Source: Lachnospiraceae bacterium UBA4381 (GTDB lineage: Bacteria > Bacillota > Clostridia > Lachnospirales > Lachnospiraceae). From it: a DNA stretch of 13,533 nucleotides. Positions 12,371-13,533 of this stretch are shown one piece after another (position 1 is the stretch's first letter; each line of letters opens with the position of its first letter). Both the position numbers and the translations under genes were made by a program. The stretch lies in assembly GCA_002391105.1 (NCBI GenBank), contig DGRT01000148.1, positions 1 through 13,533 of the forward strand. The letters are read 5' to 3'. The notes under the pieces are model-generated. The model made no database searches. It worked only from the letters and a program-made list of their open reading frames with translations, and had not been told where the DNA came from.

Positions 12371-13533
12371 ATGGCTCTTTTATATTATGAGATTATTTTT
12401 GCTATCTCATTTGTATTAACGGCTGTATATGTTCTGATATGGCGAAAGCATTTCGATGTAAATATTACTGCCATCTTTTTTCTGATTCCTCTTGTTAATC
12501 TTGGGTATGTATTTCGTGAAAGCAGTACAGAACTGGAGACTATAATCACATCCACGAAGCTCATATATATTGGTGGATGTTTTTTGATATTCTTTATAAC
12601 AATGTGTGTACTGAGCCTGTGCGATATTAAGGTAAATAAATGGATTAGACTGGCTGCATTTCTGATGAGCTCATTTATGTATTATTTTGTGATCACTATA
12701 GGGAAGAATGAATATTTTTATAAGTCTGTAAAGCTTAAATGGGAAGATGAGAATCTGATTATACTTAAGGAATACGGACCTGCGCATACTGCATTCTATA
12801 TTATGATAGGTATTTATAGTGCGATAAGTATATCAGCTATTATCTACAGTCTGCTAAAGAAGAGACAGATTCCCAACAGGCTGCTATATCTTCTGTTTTT
12901 GCCGGAAATAATAAGCATGACAGGTTATTTTGGCAGGGCTGTTTCCGGTCTTAATCTTGAGATTGTACCGGTTACCTATGTGCTTGCTCAGATCGTTTAT
13001 CTGTTCATAGTTAAAAAGATAAGTGTCTATAAGGTTGCCGATATGGTGGTGGAATCCATGGTTCAGTCAGGCGAGATCGGATTTATCTCAACTGATCTGA
13101 AGGAAAGATATCTTGGATCAAATGAAACCGCCAGAATGATCATTCCGAAGCTTGCGGAGCTTGCAGTGGATCAGAGAATTACTGACTTTGAAGAGCTGGA
13201 TAGTACAGTTAATCACTGGCTGATATACTTTGAGGCTAACAGTGATAAGTATAGTGATAATATCTACCGAGTTCAAACAGATGAAGACAGAAAGAATGAT
13301 AAGTTTTATATTATTCAGGTTAAGTATCTGTATGATGGTAAGAAAAAGCTTGGATACCAGATATTTCTGGATGATGATACACAGAACCAGCAGTATATAA
13401 GTCTTCTGGATAATTATAATGAAGAGCTTCAGGAAGAGGTAGAGAGACAGACAAAGCATATCGTAGAGATGCATGATAATCTGATACTGGGAATGGCAAC
13501 TATGGTGGAAAGCCGTGATAATTCTACCGGAGG
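12371..13533 (+). CDS. 7TM receptor with PAS-like region and HD-GYP domain start (cut by window end)
   Basis: Membrane signalling protein, probably a cyclic-di-GMP phosphodiesterase. The reading frame is open to the window end (387 codons visible). Seven hydrophobic segments (about 4-23, 33-49, 62-83, 93-111, 140-161, 170-188, 197-215) match the 7TM sensor module seen before histidine kinases and cyclases. A PAS-like region follows (about 225-335, beginning MVQSGEIGFISTDLKERYLGSN). A coiled-coil helix EELQEEVERQTKHIVEMHDN comes next. The last residues, MATMVESRDNSTGG, are the opening helix of an HD-GYP domain (usual form ESRDxxTGxH); the catalytic HD and GYP motifs would lie just past the edge. 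The start at 12371 follows AAAGG (12355-12359) at 11 bases. It is divergent from the LacI/GAF-like sensor, with a strong consensus promoter. The domain call is good; that the enzyme is active cannot be seen here. Confidence 0.85.
   Translation, partial: MALLYYEIIFAISFVLTAVYVLIWRKHFDVNITAIFFLIPLVNLGYVFRESSTELETIITSTKLIYIGGCFLIFFITMCVLSLCDIKVNKWIRLAAFLMSSFMYYFVITIGKNEYFYKSVKLKWEDENLIILKEYGPAHTAFYIMIGIYSAISISAIIYSLLKKRQIPNRLLYLLFLPEIISMTGYFGRAVSGLNLEIVPVTYVLAQIVYLFIVKKISVYKVADMVVESMVQSGEIGFISTDLKERYLGSNETARMIIPKLAELAVDQRITDFEELDSTVNHWLIYFEANSDKYSDNIYRVQTDEDRKNDKFYIIQVKYLYDGKKKLGYQIFLDDDTQNQQYISLLDNYNEELQEEVERQTKHIVEMHDNLILGMATMVESRDNSTG

Overview
The window looks like a chromosomal segment from a low-GC Gram-positive anaerobe of the class Clostridia, most likely family Lachnospiraceae. 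This is inferred from AT-rich DNA, AAGGAGG-type ribosome binding sites, U-tailed hairpin terminators, a methionine synthase split from its activation domain, and a 7TM/HD-GYP signalling protein. No rRNA, tRNA, CRISPR array, transposase or phage gene was seen.

Layout. (1) 3-1244 (+): 3' part of a two-domain polyphosphate:AMP phosphotransferase, open at the left edge. (2) 1524-2465 (+): the N-terminal (LarC1) half of the nickel-pincer cofactor protein LarC, with a 70-residue His-rich tract; the LarC2 half is absent. (3) 2933-3820 (+): metF. (4) 6851 down to 3933 (-): an ABC importer operon of lipoprotein binding protein, FecCD/BtuC-type permease (TTG start) and ATPase. The ATPase carries an in-frame tandem pair of palindromic repeat elements. 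(5) 7129-10318 (+): a stand-alone MetH activation-domain protein followed by the MetH core (homocysteine, folate and cobalamin domains). (6) 12130 down to 10397 (-): a LacI-type ligand-binding domain fused to a helical region and a GAF-like domain, with no DNA-binding or catalytic domain. (7) 12371-13533 (+): a 7TM receptor with the start of an HD-GYP domain, cut by the right edge.

How the genes fit together. metF makes 5-methyltetrahydrofolate, and the two-piece MetH uses it to remethylate homocysteine on cobalamin. The importer lies between metF and metH and is divergent from the metH pair, with overlapping predicted promoters. A corrinoid substrate would make sense, but the sequence does not prove it. 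The right end is a divergent pair of signalling genes, plausibly a cytosolic ligand sensor and a membrane-bound cyclic-di-GMP phosphodiesterase.

The most unusual items are the palindromic elements translated inside the ABC ATPase, the LarC1-only gene, a gene-tail remnant between metF and the ATPase, a plus-strand terminator-like hairpin inside the convergent ATPase gene, and a run of short perfect or near-perfect tandem duplications in the left third.
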